Assembly (NCBI RefSeq): GCF_024763615.1
Contig: NC_077222.1
Location: 100,907,417-100,971,416, forward strand
Direction of reading: 5' to 3'
DNA: 64,000 nt
DNA from: Phlebotomus papatasi
Lineage: Eukaryota; Arthropoda; Insecta; Diptera; Psychodidae
In this document: positions 54,270 through 64,000 of the stretch, piece after piece
How the letters are laid out: every line of letters starts with the position of its first letter
Position numbering within the stretch: the first letter of the stretch is position 1
The notes under the pieces: generated by a model
Told to the model about the DNA's origin: nothing
Seen by the model: only the letters and a program-made list of their open reading frames with translations
The model's database searches: none
Translations under genes and position numbers: made by a program

Positions 54270-56442
54270 TGATGATTTCTTAGGGCATAACACACTTTTT
54301 TCTTGCACTTTTATTTGGATTTTTAAATTTTGGTTTTAGAAATATCAGTATAGGGGCGTTGATGTAACTACTAGAAACGATCTGATTGAGTGTCTATCTA
54401 TGACTAAAGCGGTAGGTTTATCTTCAACAATAAAATACTCCTATTCCCAAGGAATTGCAGTATTATGAACGGGTATTTACAGAAACTGTGACAATTTAGT
54501 TGATAATACACTTTCTTAATCAAATACTTAAACACTCATTAAATGTTATGATGGCTGTAAATTTCACTTAATTTATTGTCCAACACGGTATATAGCACTG
54601 AATATAATCTTAAGAGCACTCTCCGATCTTTATATCTCCAGACAAAATATCTCGCGCTACCAAGTTGATGATGCGAACAACTGGATTTTAACAGCAGTTC
54701 TTGCAGTTTTTTTTTGAGCACCTTGTTTTGTTTTAAAATGAACTAAAGAGCGGGTGCACGTGGAAAAAAGTCAAACTATATACACAAGATTTAAATTAAG
54801 AGTAACTTTTTTATTATGCCGATTTCACCCCATGTCATAACTGATAAGTGACACAGAGAGATAGGAAAAATGTAATATGAAAATGTCGGAATAACTTCAC
54901 TGGGTCTCTCCAATCGGAGATGTTCACATTAAAGTGGCTTTGTGAGGACTGATTTTACTTTTTCTCACAACTTTTGTAGTATTTAGTTGCGATCACATAT
55001 GCCGTCCCCTTGTTATTACACTCACAGAGACCCGAGATATTTATAAAGTGTGCCTTATGAAAATGTCATATGTTGAAACAGAAAAACCATTTGATAAGCC
55101 CTATGAGAGTGTAGAGTACCCATACAATCATCGAAAGTACTGCCCAACTTCAGAAGAAGAAGAAAAAATCTCGATTTGAAAAATCATTTAAAAAAAATTC
55201 TAATTAATACAGCGATAACATTCACGATGACACGTGTGATGGGAATAACAAGTTTCCCTGGACGGACACTTGTCACTTTATCTGAATTTGCATGGAAACC
55301 TTTTAATTTAAATATAGGTGAGATAATTGCATGGCAATACAAATTTATTTACTATGTCATATCTCTTCAAAAAAAAAAAAAGACTTAAGAAAACTCCTAC
55401 TGCATCATGAGTCACTTAAACGCAAAATCTATTAAAATTTTCTGCATCTTGAAATTCGAGGCAATAGGAAATTAGATCATTAACGCAAACTTGAGTTCAA
55501 ACTGCCAGATTTACGAATGATCTTCACTTCAGATTTTTAAGCGAAAATCAGTGCTAAGTTGAAGTTTATGAACTTGCAATTGATCTCACTTTATAAAAGC
55601 GAAAAGCTTCAGGAAGCATATTAAGCAGCGCAATAACAAATTGATAACACAATTTTTTTGAAAATTTTTGTTTTTAGATAAGATTAACTCAATTCGAGCA
55701 ATCAATGTAGGAGCGTAACCGGCTTGTTTAAATACAGTAGTAAGGTTATAAGTAAGACGTAGGCGATGCAAAGTTTTTGTTTACTGAAAAAAACAAAACA
55801 TTCCCCATTCCTGTTTACTGTGACTGCGACTAAGAAGCAATTGTCAATAATTTCGTAAAAAATCTCAGCAGACTATGTAAATTTTTGCAATACTATATGC
55901 TATGACTAGTTTTAAATTAGAAAAAGCTCAGTACACGTGTTTAGCTTGTTGATCATTCACGTAGCAGAGGGTAGGGCAGTTTTAGAATGCAAAATTTTTA
56001 AAAATATAAAATTCGATATAATAAATTATTATGTTTAGAAAACGTGCTAAATAAGAGAAACTATTTAGATTTAGCATAATATAATTCTTAAAAGTTTTGC
56101 AAATAACTTAAAAAAATACTTCAGTTGAAACTACCCCATATTCCCCTGCATCTGTATATATGAATCATGTTAATAGTAATAATAAACAATAAAGCGGTAT
56201 ACAACTTAAAGAAGAATGAACTTGACCTTCTCGGAAGCGAGATTTGTAGACATGCTTTTTTATACAATGATGGATAATTCAATCTTTGAAGCCCTATGAA
56301 ATTAAATAGGGGAGACAGGGGTAAAATTTGTCAAAACGAATATTACATTTTTTTCACAAGCTCATAGAAAATCTGGAATGCTTTCTATAGTTCATTTACG
56401 GTAATTTACTGCTTTACAAATTTGTCGAACTTTATTGTTTAT
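54270..56442. other. Intergenic, nothing recognised
   Basis: Upstream region of the APD1-4-like gene on one side; ORFs stay under 75 codons with no known motif. Confidence 0.35.
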
Positions 56443-56700
56443 GGCTCCGGCACACCTTTTAGATCAAGAAAATTTCATGAAATCCAAATTCACATCCTTT
56501 TCCTTCTCAAACTATTTGCATAAGTCTATCCCACTCTTTCGCACTATTCACCTTCTTTTGAACATCAGACCAAATTAAATTTAGTCCAGTACAATTTGGT
56601 GTCGAAAGAGTAGGATAGACTTATGCAAATTTTTTGAGAAAGGAAAGGACGCGAATTTTGATTTCATGAAAGTTTAGCGATCTAAAAGGGGTGCCGGAGG
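56443..56700. mobile_element. GGCACACC MITE copy
   Basis: GGCTCCGGCACACCTTTTAG at 56443 pairs with CTAAAAGGGGTGCCGGAGGC ending ~56700; inner arms contain CATAAGTCTATCC and its inverse. Confidence 0.75.
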
Positions 56701-56782
56701 CACGAAAGGAAATGCGTTTTTCGAGCTATGATTTTGTGGAAATTCTCAAAACTGTGTCTTCGGTGTGAAATAAAAATAAAGC

Positions 56783-57619
56783 TAGGGTAAATGTCCTAAT
56801 TCATAACCATTTCCAGACGCTTTAATTTTGACAGAAGATTCAACACATTTTCTGAAGAGACTTACATAAATTTGCTTCTTGACTCTTCTAGAATGTTACT
56901 GTTTAGTGAAAATTCTTAGATATAATTTGAAAACTTCTTAAATACAAGAAAAATACGCGAGCGTAAAATGCTTCTATTGGAAACATATTAATCCAAATGG
57001 AGACAAGGGAAAGTTTCTAATTGGAGACAAACAGTGTAAGTGAAACCACGACGAAAGGCTTCTAAAATCTTGTTAAGTTGCTCCTGAGTGCAGGATTTGT
57101 TCTTATTCCTGGTCTATTCTCCTTTCTCTTTTAAAACAATAAGAAAATCTCTCCAAAAAACATCATATTTCCGGCATTTGCAGATACTTCAGAAAACCCC
57201 TTTTTGTTCACGAAATAAGTAATTATTTCATTTGAAAACTTCACGTACCGTTAATAATAAAGATTATAGCACTTAATTTAACTAAAATTAGCCAGAAATT
57301 ATACATAAATGTTAAATAAAACGAATAACAGTCACCTTATTGTGTTTTTCATTGGAAAACATGGTCGATCAATGAAAAATTCGATGGTAAAAAGATACAC
57401 TTTTAATTTTTCTGAGAAATTAAGAAATTAAAATTTGAGAATATTAATAGATTTTTGCTTTATTTGGAGCAAAATGAGCTAAATAATGAAAGTGTGGTAT
57501 AGAAAATATATAAATATAATAATTTAGTACTGTATTTATCAGGGAAAAAATGACGTTTCCATTTGGAGTAGCGAAAAATTTCCATTTGGAGCAGGTTTGA
57601 ATTAGCTTAATTTACCCTA
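56783..57619. mobile_element. TAGGGTAAAT-ended element
   Basis: TAGGGTAAATGTCCTAATTC at 56783 and the inverted right end TAGGGTAAATTAAGCTAATT at 57619 enclose 837 bp. No transposase ORF. Subterminal CCATTTGGAG / CCAAATGGAG motifs recur. Confidence 0.62.
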
Positions 57620-57697
57620 ATTCTGTTGGATTATAACTTAAAAAAATCGTAAACGGACAACAAATTCGAGTTACGGATATACAAATTATTCAGTAGT

Positions 57698-57959
57698 AGC
57701 TCCGGCACACCTTTTGGATCAAAACAATTTCAGGAAATCAAAATTCACTATACCGTTGATTCTCAAACGTTTCGCATGTTTGTATCACCCTTTTGCTCTC
57801 AAAATTAGATAAAACTAATTGAATTGAATGGTGTGATGCTTAAAAGAAAAAGAGGAGTGCGAAAGAATGGGATGGACTTATGCATAAAGTTTGGGAATGA
57901 AAGGGACCTGAATTTTGATTTTATAAAATTTTCTTGATCTAAAAGGTGTGCCAGAGCTA
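57698..57959. mobile_element. GGCACACC MITE copy
   Basis: AGCTCCGGCACACCTTTTGG at 57698 pairs with CTAAAAGGTGTGCCAGAGCT ending 57959. Internal AAAAGAAAAAGAGGAGTGCG motif as in the other copies. Confidence 0.75.
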
Positions 57960-58059
57960 TAAACACATAAATTTTTTTATTTGTTTTTTAAGTTAATTTA
58001 ATTCTTGCTCGGATTCCTTAAAATTTTAGACGTTTAATGAGATCTATGAAGACAATTGG

Positions 58060-58300
58060 TGGTAAAAAAGTTAAAAAATTGATGCCTGCTTAGTAACTTT
58101 TGATTTAATTCCAAGAGATATCTACGTAATTCAAAAAAAAAAAAAATTAAAAAATTGATGCCTGCTTAGTATAACTTTTGATTTAATTCCACGAGATATC
58201 TACGTAATTCATTCGCTTCTCGGCCTAACGGCTAAGATCAAAGTGTAGTATCTACGTAATTCGAAAAAAAACAAAAAATTGATTCCTGTTTAATAACTTT
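58060..58300. repeat. Local tandem duplication around the U2 fragment
   Basis: The block TGATGCCTGCTTAGTA ... GAGATATCTACGTAATTC occurs at ~58080-58130 and again at ~58156-58210; a third, diverged start (TTGATTCCTGTTTAATAAC) follows the U2 fragment. Confidence 0.6.
58211..58253 (+). pseudogene. U2 snRNA 5' fragment (pseudogene)
   Basis: The 43 bases starting ATTCGCTTCTCGGCCTAACG and ending AAGTGTAGTATCT match the first ~43 nt of U2 snRNA with few changes (one extra T near the start, loop change TTAT to TAAC). This part includes the branch-site-pairing region (GTGTAGTA). The rest of U2 is absent. A 14-bp direct repeat TATCTACGTAATTC flanks it (58197-58210 and 58249-58262), overlapping the last five U2 bases. 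It looks like a reverse-transcribed, LINE-mobilised fragment. Confidence 0.85.
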
Positions 58301-59322
58301 GGGTCAATTTTTGAATGTTTGATGGTCAATTTCGTCAATTTCTATGAATTTGCCACTGGTTCGTATTATTCATGGAATGATTGACCTATTAATGTTAGAT
58401 CATACGCAAAATATTATAGCAAATATAAATAAATTGAATAAATAAATCTACCGCTCGAGACGAGGAACCGGTCGAGCGAGGGCACTTTACCTTATTTAAA
58501 TGCATAAATACATGTTCTTTGACTCTGTAAACATAAAAAAAAATATTTTTTTCTTTTTTATTTAAATTTTCACTGCCTTTGTTTTTTTGTCCTTTTTGCG
58601 TTTGTTTTTCTTTACTTCTGAAAGCTGTAAAAGTGTAAAGTTAACTCTTTTGGATTCATTTTAAAAGCTTAAAAAATATGTTATTCCTTGGCTAAAACAT
58701 TTGTTGAACATATCAGTTGAAGAATCTGAAGACAAAGTCAAGTTTACTAATTAAATACTTTTTATGCTATTCACAAAAGCTAGAATATTAAAATAATAAA
58801 TTTTGCATTAGAAATGTTCTATTATTCGGAAAATTAAAGTAATATTAAAATATTTTCTTTAAATCTCTCAAAAACTAGCGACGGAAGCTCACCAAAATCC
58901 TTATAGCAAATGATCATTTCGATTAATTTAATTTTAAAGACGGAGTTTATCATTTTGTCGAACTTAGAGTGAAGATACGATTGAACATTGAGTTGGGTAT
59001 ATACTTGATTGACCTACATTTTTTCGTTTACCTTAAGCATATTTTGAATATGCAATTAGGCAAAAAAATATTATCAAATTTCAGATGTTTAAGCTTTCTT
59101 GTAATGTTCAGCTCCAAAACAGATCAAAACACTTCTTAACACTTTAAAGTTTGACAGAAATATCGCTTTTTAGTTTTTTTCGTTATTTATTATTGATATA
59201 AAATTTATTGAATCTTGTTGTAATAGAAAAATTAAGCCAAATAAATTCTCTGTACATATTAAATAAAAAAAAGAAATTGGCGTAAATGCCACTTCGGGAT
59301 TTTATGTTAAGAAATGCTAGTA

Positions 59323-59640
59323 CAGTAGAGTCTCTCAAATCTGAATCTCTCAAATTCGAACGCCGGTTGGATTCAAAATGTCAATTGTAGGGTTGTGTTA
59401 AAAATTTCGTATTCTGGACGAATGAAAATCATATTTATGTGCTACTTCCTGAATGTATGATCGTATAAAATGAAAAGGAAGTATGTTACCACTAAGATTT
59501 GTGAGAAATTACGGGAATTTGATTCAAAGTGCAATTTAATCTCACATAAATTCAGTTAGTTTTAAAAATATCGTTCGAATTTGAGAGGTGAGAAATGTCA
59601 AAAATACCCCCCAATCGTTCGAATTTGAGAGACTCTACTG
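59323..59640. mobile_element. pogo-like MITE, copy c
   Basis: CAGTAGAGTCTCTCAAATCT at 59323 and, inverted, CAGTAGAGTCTCTCAAATTC at 59640, with TA on both sides. 318 bp. A piece of the same right end (GAGTGAGAAATGTCA then CCCCCC) lies at about 28470-28515. Confidence 0.78.
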
Positions 59641-60273
59641 TAATTTAAAACTTACTCTTTGATAAATCCATGAAACTCGATTAAGACAACGAATGAACCT
59701 TCTGCTGGGAAGTGTACTTGAGGAATGTTTAAAAGCTAAAGGGCCGATCAAGAAACAATGTTGAGAGATCACGATAACATCCAAATTGGTTGAAAGAAAA
59801 CCCTATAGGGGACCATTGTTCAATTTCTTCTTCATTCGATCCAACGCGTGTTGTAAATAATAAACATTCTGATAAAATCTAAAAAGCATTTATTTGAGTT
59901 TATTGACATTTTCATCATTTTTGCAATAGTCCTTTTTCTTCGTGATTGTTCTCTATGAATGATTATTTTTTTTAATATTGCCTAGCTTCAGACTATTTGT
60001 GACACCTTCACAATTTATTTAAAATCTACCTAAAAACCAGCCTTGCCAGCCTAAAACCCTAAAATATCGTAATACTTTTAGAAATGCAATCTATAATACC
60101 TATAAATATTCTTTTTACAAAATTGTGTTCTTTTGGTTGCTTCTTCTCTCTCTCTTTAATTGGATTTACAAAAATTTCTGAAGTCTGTGATCGTAATCCC
60201 ATAAATACGAATTACTAATACAGATTTTAATATCACAGCAAAATCGAGAATGTTTCTCGCCATCATCTTCCTG

Positions 60274-61273
60274 TTATACTTGGTTGAGAGTAGTTTCTTC
60301 TCGATCTTTGATAGAGGTTCTGATTAAGATGCCATTGTGAGAGGCTGGTTCGGGATCTGAAGCTTGCCTACATCCTCTAAAGTTATTGCAAAGAACCATG
60401 CACTGCAAAAACATTTCGGAAATTATTAGGTTTCAAAGATTTTTTATCTATTTGGAAAGTTTGAACTTACATTAAAATAAGCCATTATGATTCCTATGAT
60501 AAACCCTGCCAGGACATCATACCAATGATGTCGATGGTCAGTTACTCTGGATAGTCCACAAAAACATGCCCAAGATATGCAAATAGTCTGAAGTAGTGGT
60601 ACAAGTAAAATACTTTTCAATTTTGGAATTCGCTTCTGGAAGTACCAGATGATGAATAGGGCTTCGAAAGCTGATACAGCTGAATGTCCAGAAGGGAAGG
60701 ATTTCTGACTATCTTTGACAAAAGATATTCTTGGTTCAGTGTTTTTGCACACGTAGCGAAATATGAGTTCCCTGGAAAGATTAAGGATATATTATTAAAC
60801 TTCCATTAAATTCCGAATCATTTTCGTATTTACCCTGGCTGGCAAACATCCATAACATCAGGACGGCATGTGTAGAAAAAGTGAGGGCGTAATCCTCCCA
60901 CAACGACTTTAAGTGTCTGAACTATTGCCAAGCTCATTATAATGCCAATGTAGTATTTCTTAAAAAAATAAAATGCCTTCTTAAGGGATGTCCTCGTACG
61001 GGATAGTTTGAGGTTTGCTGGTTTGGCTAATATAGCCTCGGTTATCCATAACTAAAAAAAAAAGTTTAAAAAATAAATAAATATAAGGCTTAATCTAAAA
61101 TTTGATTTTAAAAAGACTTACTATGAAAAAGGGTAAGAATGTAGAAAGTATAAGAACTGCTGGTGAAATCGTATCTCCATTGTACTTAAAGGATAGGGCA
61201 GGGTCTCGACAGTGGAACTCACGTTGCGTATGGGGAAACCATCCACCTTCAATCACAGCGAACCATGCAGCAA
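60274..61273 (-). CDS. PAP2-family lipid phosphate phosphatase (wunen/LPP-like), 5' exon missing
   Basis: Four exons on the minus strand: 61273-61122, 61051-60834, 60771-60471 and 60402-60274; phases agree. The first listed exon opens with two bases that need one base from an upstream exon not found in the window. The three phosphatase motifs are intact: K-X6-RP (KVVVGGLRPHF), PSGH (KSFPSGHSAVSAFEAL) and SR-X5-H-X3-D (GLSRVTDHRHHWYDVLAG). GDTISPAVLILSTFLPFF and IPKLKSILLVPLLQTICISW are membrane helices. The family dephosphorylates lipid phosphates such as LPA, phosphatidate and S1P at the cell surface or ER; wunen genes guide germ cells in flies. The last exon (CMVLCNNFRGCRQASDPEPA...) is a short cytoplasmic tail. 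The missing exon should hold the start codon and first helix. Confidence 0.9.
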
Positions 61274-62567
61274 CTGAAAATATTATTAAGTTTAAAAGTA
61301 AATAAAGCTTAGCGTTTGATAAGGGCTTTGAAAAGTCATAAAATTTTCATAATAAATATCGATTGTGTAAGTTATCAAATGCTTGTTGCGTAAATCAAAC
61401 CACAAATCGCATAGAGTTTTGGCGTGTTTTAGGCGTGATCCGTATAAATAAATATTCAATAGATTTTTTGGAAAATATATTAAACAAATTATAGCCCCTT
61501 ATGATTAAATTTGAAACAGAATTTTAATATAATATTTTTTTATTAAAATCTTGTTCCACAATTCAACGCTTTTACAAAGAATTATAAAAAAAGATGTAAA
61601 AACAAATTTTTTAAAACACTTCAGGTTTTTGCAATCTTATAATGATTATCTGAGAATAAAAATATAACTGCGATTCGGTTAGTAAAATACGAAATTGAAC
61701 CAGTAAACAAGAATTACTGATTTAACAACGAAATTTCAATATGCAGTGGCATAGAATAGTGGAACAATTTAATGTCATACCGCGTATTTAAGATATTTTA
61801 AACTTTATTAAAAAAATACTTATAAAATATTTTGATTTTATCATTTTCAAAATAATGAAAAAAAGAATACGAAATGAGAAGATTTAAGTGCAAGAGTGTT
61901 TACTGGAGCCTTAAAATGTTATTTAACATACTTGTTTCTTTCTAAAATTATTCTTACTGGAATAAGTATTAAAATATTGCCTTGTGTGTTACATCGGACA
62001 AGATCTCTTTGCCCCTAGACTTTTCAGAACCCTTCTAAATATTTTACTACAACATTATATTGCACAAACGATGCTTTTTTGTTTTTTGGTTTTAAAATTG
62101 AAAAAAAAATTATAGTTTTAAGAAACAAGAAAGTGTCCGACATTATAAGCTGTCCAAAATTTAGTAAAGTTTCAAATTTCGTAATATATGCACCCTTCAA
62201 ACATTTATTTGACTTTTAATTCCATGGCTTATACTTTTATTAATTTTAATTAGTTATGGATCATTTTTTTTATTATTTTTTGTTTATTAAAATCAGAAAA
62301 ATCTATTAGACTTAATTTTCAAATATTCAAACATTGACATGTTTTTTTATCTCCTTTAATTCTTGTGTTTCTGCAGTTTTCTAAGGTATTATAGTGTTGT
62401 TATAGTTAAAAGTTGACTAAGAATTTTACCTAATAAAACTTGTATCGCATTTTGTATTACTCTAGAATTTTATAATCTTCAATTGTGTTTTAAATTTTTA
62501 GGGGTTGATCTTTGACAGAATTAAAGTCGCACTGTAATTAAAGTTCTCCGACAGTTGCCTTATTTAT

Positions 62568-62720
62568 TCTTATAATAATAAATAATAATCTTAGAACAAT
62601 ATTCCATAGAGGAACTAAGTTTTCGAAAGCCCACTGGATGCAATTCGAACTTATTTAATCCCAAAATAATTTCCAGTAAATTAAAGGAGATTAAGACTAA
62701 TATTCTAGACTCACTTGCGA
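62568..62720 (-). mobile_element. tRNA-derived SINE, fragment
   Basis: Matches the tail-side half of 11264-11570: AATAATAATCTTAGAACAAT, ATTCCATAGAGGAACTAAG, CCACTGGATGCAATTCGAAC. The tRNA head is lost or eroded. Confidence 0.6.
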
Positions 62721-62945
62721 CTTAAGCTGAGAGATGGCTTAATGTAATTATAATCAGAATAATGATTTTACTAAATTCCAATCAGTTTCCCACTAACTAA
62801 GCTGTTTTTCGGCTTAAGCTGAGATACGGATTAGTTAGAAACTGATGGAAATGTAATCTGATTATTATAATGATTATAGTAACGTTAAGCTGTGTCTCGG
62901 CTTCAGTCGTAAGAGTGTCTGGCATAAGATAGACTCAGGCTGATC
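62706..62945. mobile_element. MITE, GACTTAAGCYGAGAGAYG arms
   Basis: GCGACTTAAGCTGAGAGATG near 62718 pairs with GCTGTGTCTCGGCTTCAGTC near 62888; a second inner pair (CCACTAACTAAGC/AGTTAGAAACTG) lies between. Related to 63836-63985. Confidence 0.6.
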
Positions 62946-63558
62946 CTCGAGAACAATTAGCGATTAATATTTAGCGATTAAACATAATGTAGAATAAGTT
63001 TACGCAACGATCTCTGAAACTATGATCTTAAGTCAAGATAGTGTTGTGACTTAATGTGCGTTTTGCACAAAAAAACAATTTTTAACTTTAGACTATAATT
63101 CTTGTGAGCAACCCATATTATTACTATTACTATTATTAGTGTATTAGTGTGATGCCAAAGCAGGTCAGCCACTGCTACTGGTCAGTCTGATGTACCCATT
63201 CTCTCTATTTATTAGAGGTTTGTTTTGGTGTCCTTAATAAAGGAAACAGTAAGGGCTGAATCAGATTGACAATAAAATGCTCGCCGTAGCCTCACCGTAT
63301 TTCGTTAATTTACGTTCATTAATGTAATTAATTTTCATTGCAATTCTTACGCAAATTTTCCATTACCGTATTACCTTATCTCATACTCGGTGGCACTATG
63401 TGAAAATAATATACAAAAAATTGAAGTAAGTTCTGACCATTGAGTCAGAAGATAAGTGGAACGATTATCGTTCTGACCATTGTGATGTCCATCTCGTCCA
63501 ATTGTGAATAAAGTGTAGTGAAAATTTATATTGACCCCCCTTTTCCCACTAGTTACTT

Positions 63559-63603
63559 GCATACCTGAGGAAGGAGCCATAAAGCTCCGAAACGTCGTAT
63601 GTG
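63559..63603 (+). ncRNA. Hammerhead-ribozyme-like sequence
   Basis: Layout: stem I 5' strand GCATAC (63559-63564), CTGAGGA core (63565-63571), stem II GGAGC/GCTCC (63573-63577, 63584-63588) with loop CATAAA, GAAA core (63589-63592), then ACGT-type minimal stem III with the GTC cleavage triplet (63594-63596), and stem I 3' strand GTATGTG (63597-63603). Stem I pairs over six positions (one G-U). The near-absent stem III with palindromic ACGT is the form described for hammerheads of Penelope-like retroelements, thought to act as dimers. A degraded relative is at 31144-31177. Confidence 0.65.
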
Positions 63604-63835
63604 TAGTAATAAAGGAGGATACGTCCAGGTCAAAATCCGTGTTTCCTTTGTCCAAAGTTCAACTCTTGAACGATTCTTAAGCAGTAGAACTTGAAGTTTT
63701 CGGAGATGCGCTTGATTTTGTTTGTAGACGAAACTTGTGAATGATCTACCCCGATTTGTTTGAGGGTTATCTTATGAGGGAGAACCTTTCTTAGCATCGG
63801 TCTTTAAAGTGTCCCTTTGAGCCTAAATTATTTCT

Positions 63836-63985
63836 TATGCCCTAGACACACTTACGACTTAAGCCGAGAGACGACTTAGTGGAAAATGATGGAAATGTAG
63901 TTTGACCATTATTTCTAATATAATTACGCTAAGCCGTCTCTCGGCTAATCCTCATGTCTGTCAAGGCCCTTAGACTAAGAAGTAA
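63836..63985. mobile_element. MITE, GACTTAAGCCGAGAGACG arms
   Basis: CGACTTAAGCCGAGAGACGA near 63855 pairs with CGTCTCTCGGCTAATCC near 63938. The outer end GCCCTAGACACACTTA also occurs at 25557. About 150 bp, non-coding. Confidence 0.62.
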
Positions 63986-64000
63986 AGTCAATTCGTCTTG

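Larger units (their letters stand above)
61274..64000. other. Upstream side of the PAP2 gene, AT-rich with repeats
   Basis: 61274-62560 has no recognisable exon or element. From 62568 on it is SINE fragment, inverted-repeat MITEs and a hammerhead-bearing retroelement end. Confidence 0.4.

Noticed and set aside
1..64000. CRISPR arrays, phage or bacterial operons
   Set aside because: No spaced direct repeats of CRISPR type, no ribosome-binding-site-led operons; all real genes have spliceosomal introns or animal promoters.

Overview
The window is AT-rich nuclear DNA of an insect, most likely a fly. The coding genes have short introns (about 55-70 bp) next to a few very long ones, and the protein set fits Diptera: SAS-6, an MTF-1 with a C-terminal cysteine cluster, an attacin with a furin-processed propeptide, and an APD1-4-like two-TM protein. 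A nematoceran such as a sand fly is my best guess, but that is inference from style, not a match I could run. No bacterial, viral or CRISPR feature was seen.

Genes, left to right: CCDC12/Cwf18-type splicing factor (+, 2560-3112), convergent with SAS-6 (-, 3154-4613). A short RNase H1-like paralogue without the hybrid-binding domain (+, 7559-8139). Full-length RNase H1 (+, 13331-14290), convergent with mitochondrial processing peptidase alpha subunit (-, 14356-19999; its last intron is 3.9 kb and full of repeats). Metal-response transcription factor MTF-1 (+, 23905-34859, five exons). An attacin-type antimicrobial peptide gene with TATA box and NF-kB-like sites (+, 39667-40215). A seven-exon two-TM APD1-4-like protein (-, 43967-54269). 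The 3' exons of a PAP2 lipid phosphate phosphatase (-, 60274-61273), whose first exon was not found. All exon joins given here keep the reading frame and use GT/AG borders.

The rest, well over half of the window, is layered mobile DNA: MITE-like elements with terminal inverted repeats (TIRs) in several families (TAGGG-ended, CAGTAGA-ended pogo-like, TAA-flanked, TTAA-flanked, GGCACACC-ended), tRNA-derived SINEs, two non-LTR retrotransposon remnants, candidate LTRs, two fold-back-like loci built from a ~15-bp repeat, and a ~200-bp degenerate tandem array. Many are nested in each other, so relative insertion order can be read.

Most notable: (1) two RNase H1 genes about 5 kb apart, both with complete active sites, one lacking the hybrid-binding domain; (2) a hammerhead-ribozyme-like sequence near 63.6 kb and a weaker relative near 31.15 kb; (3) two fold-back loci made of the same short repeat, one with a fresh 195-bp higher-order array; (4) a 43-nt U2 snRNA 5' fragment with a 14-bp direct repeat; (5) a tRNA-headed SINE sharing its 3' tail with a Jockey-like LINE in the same window.
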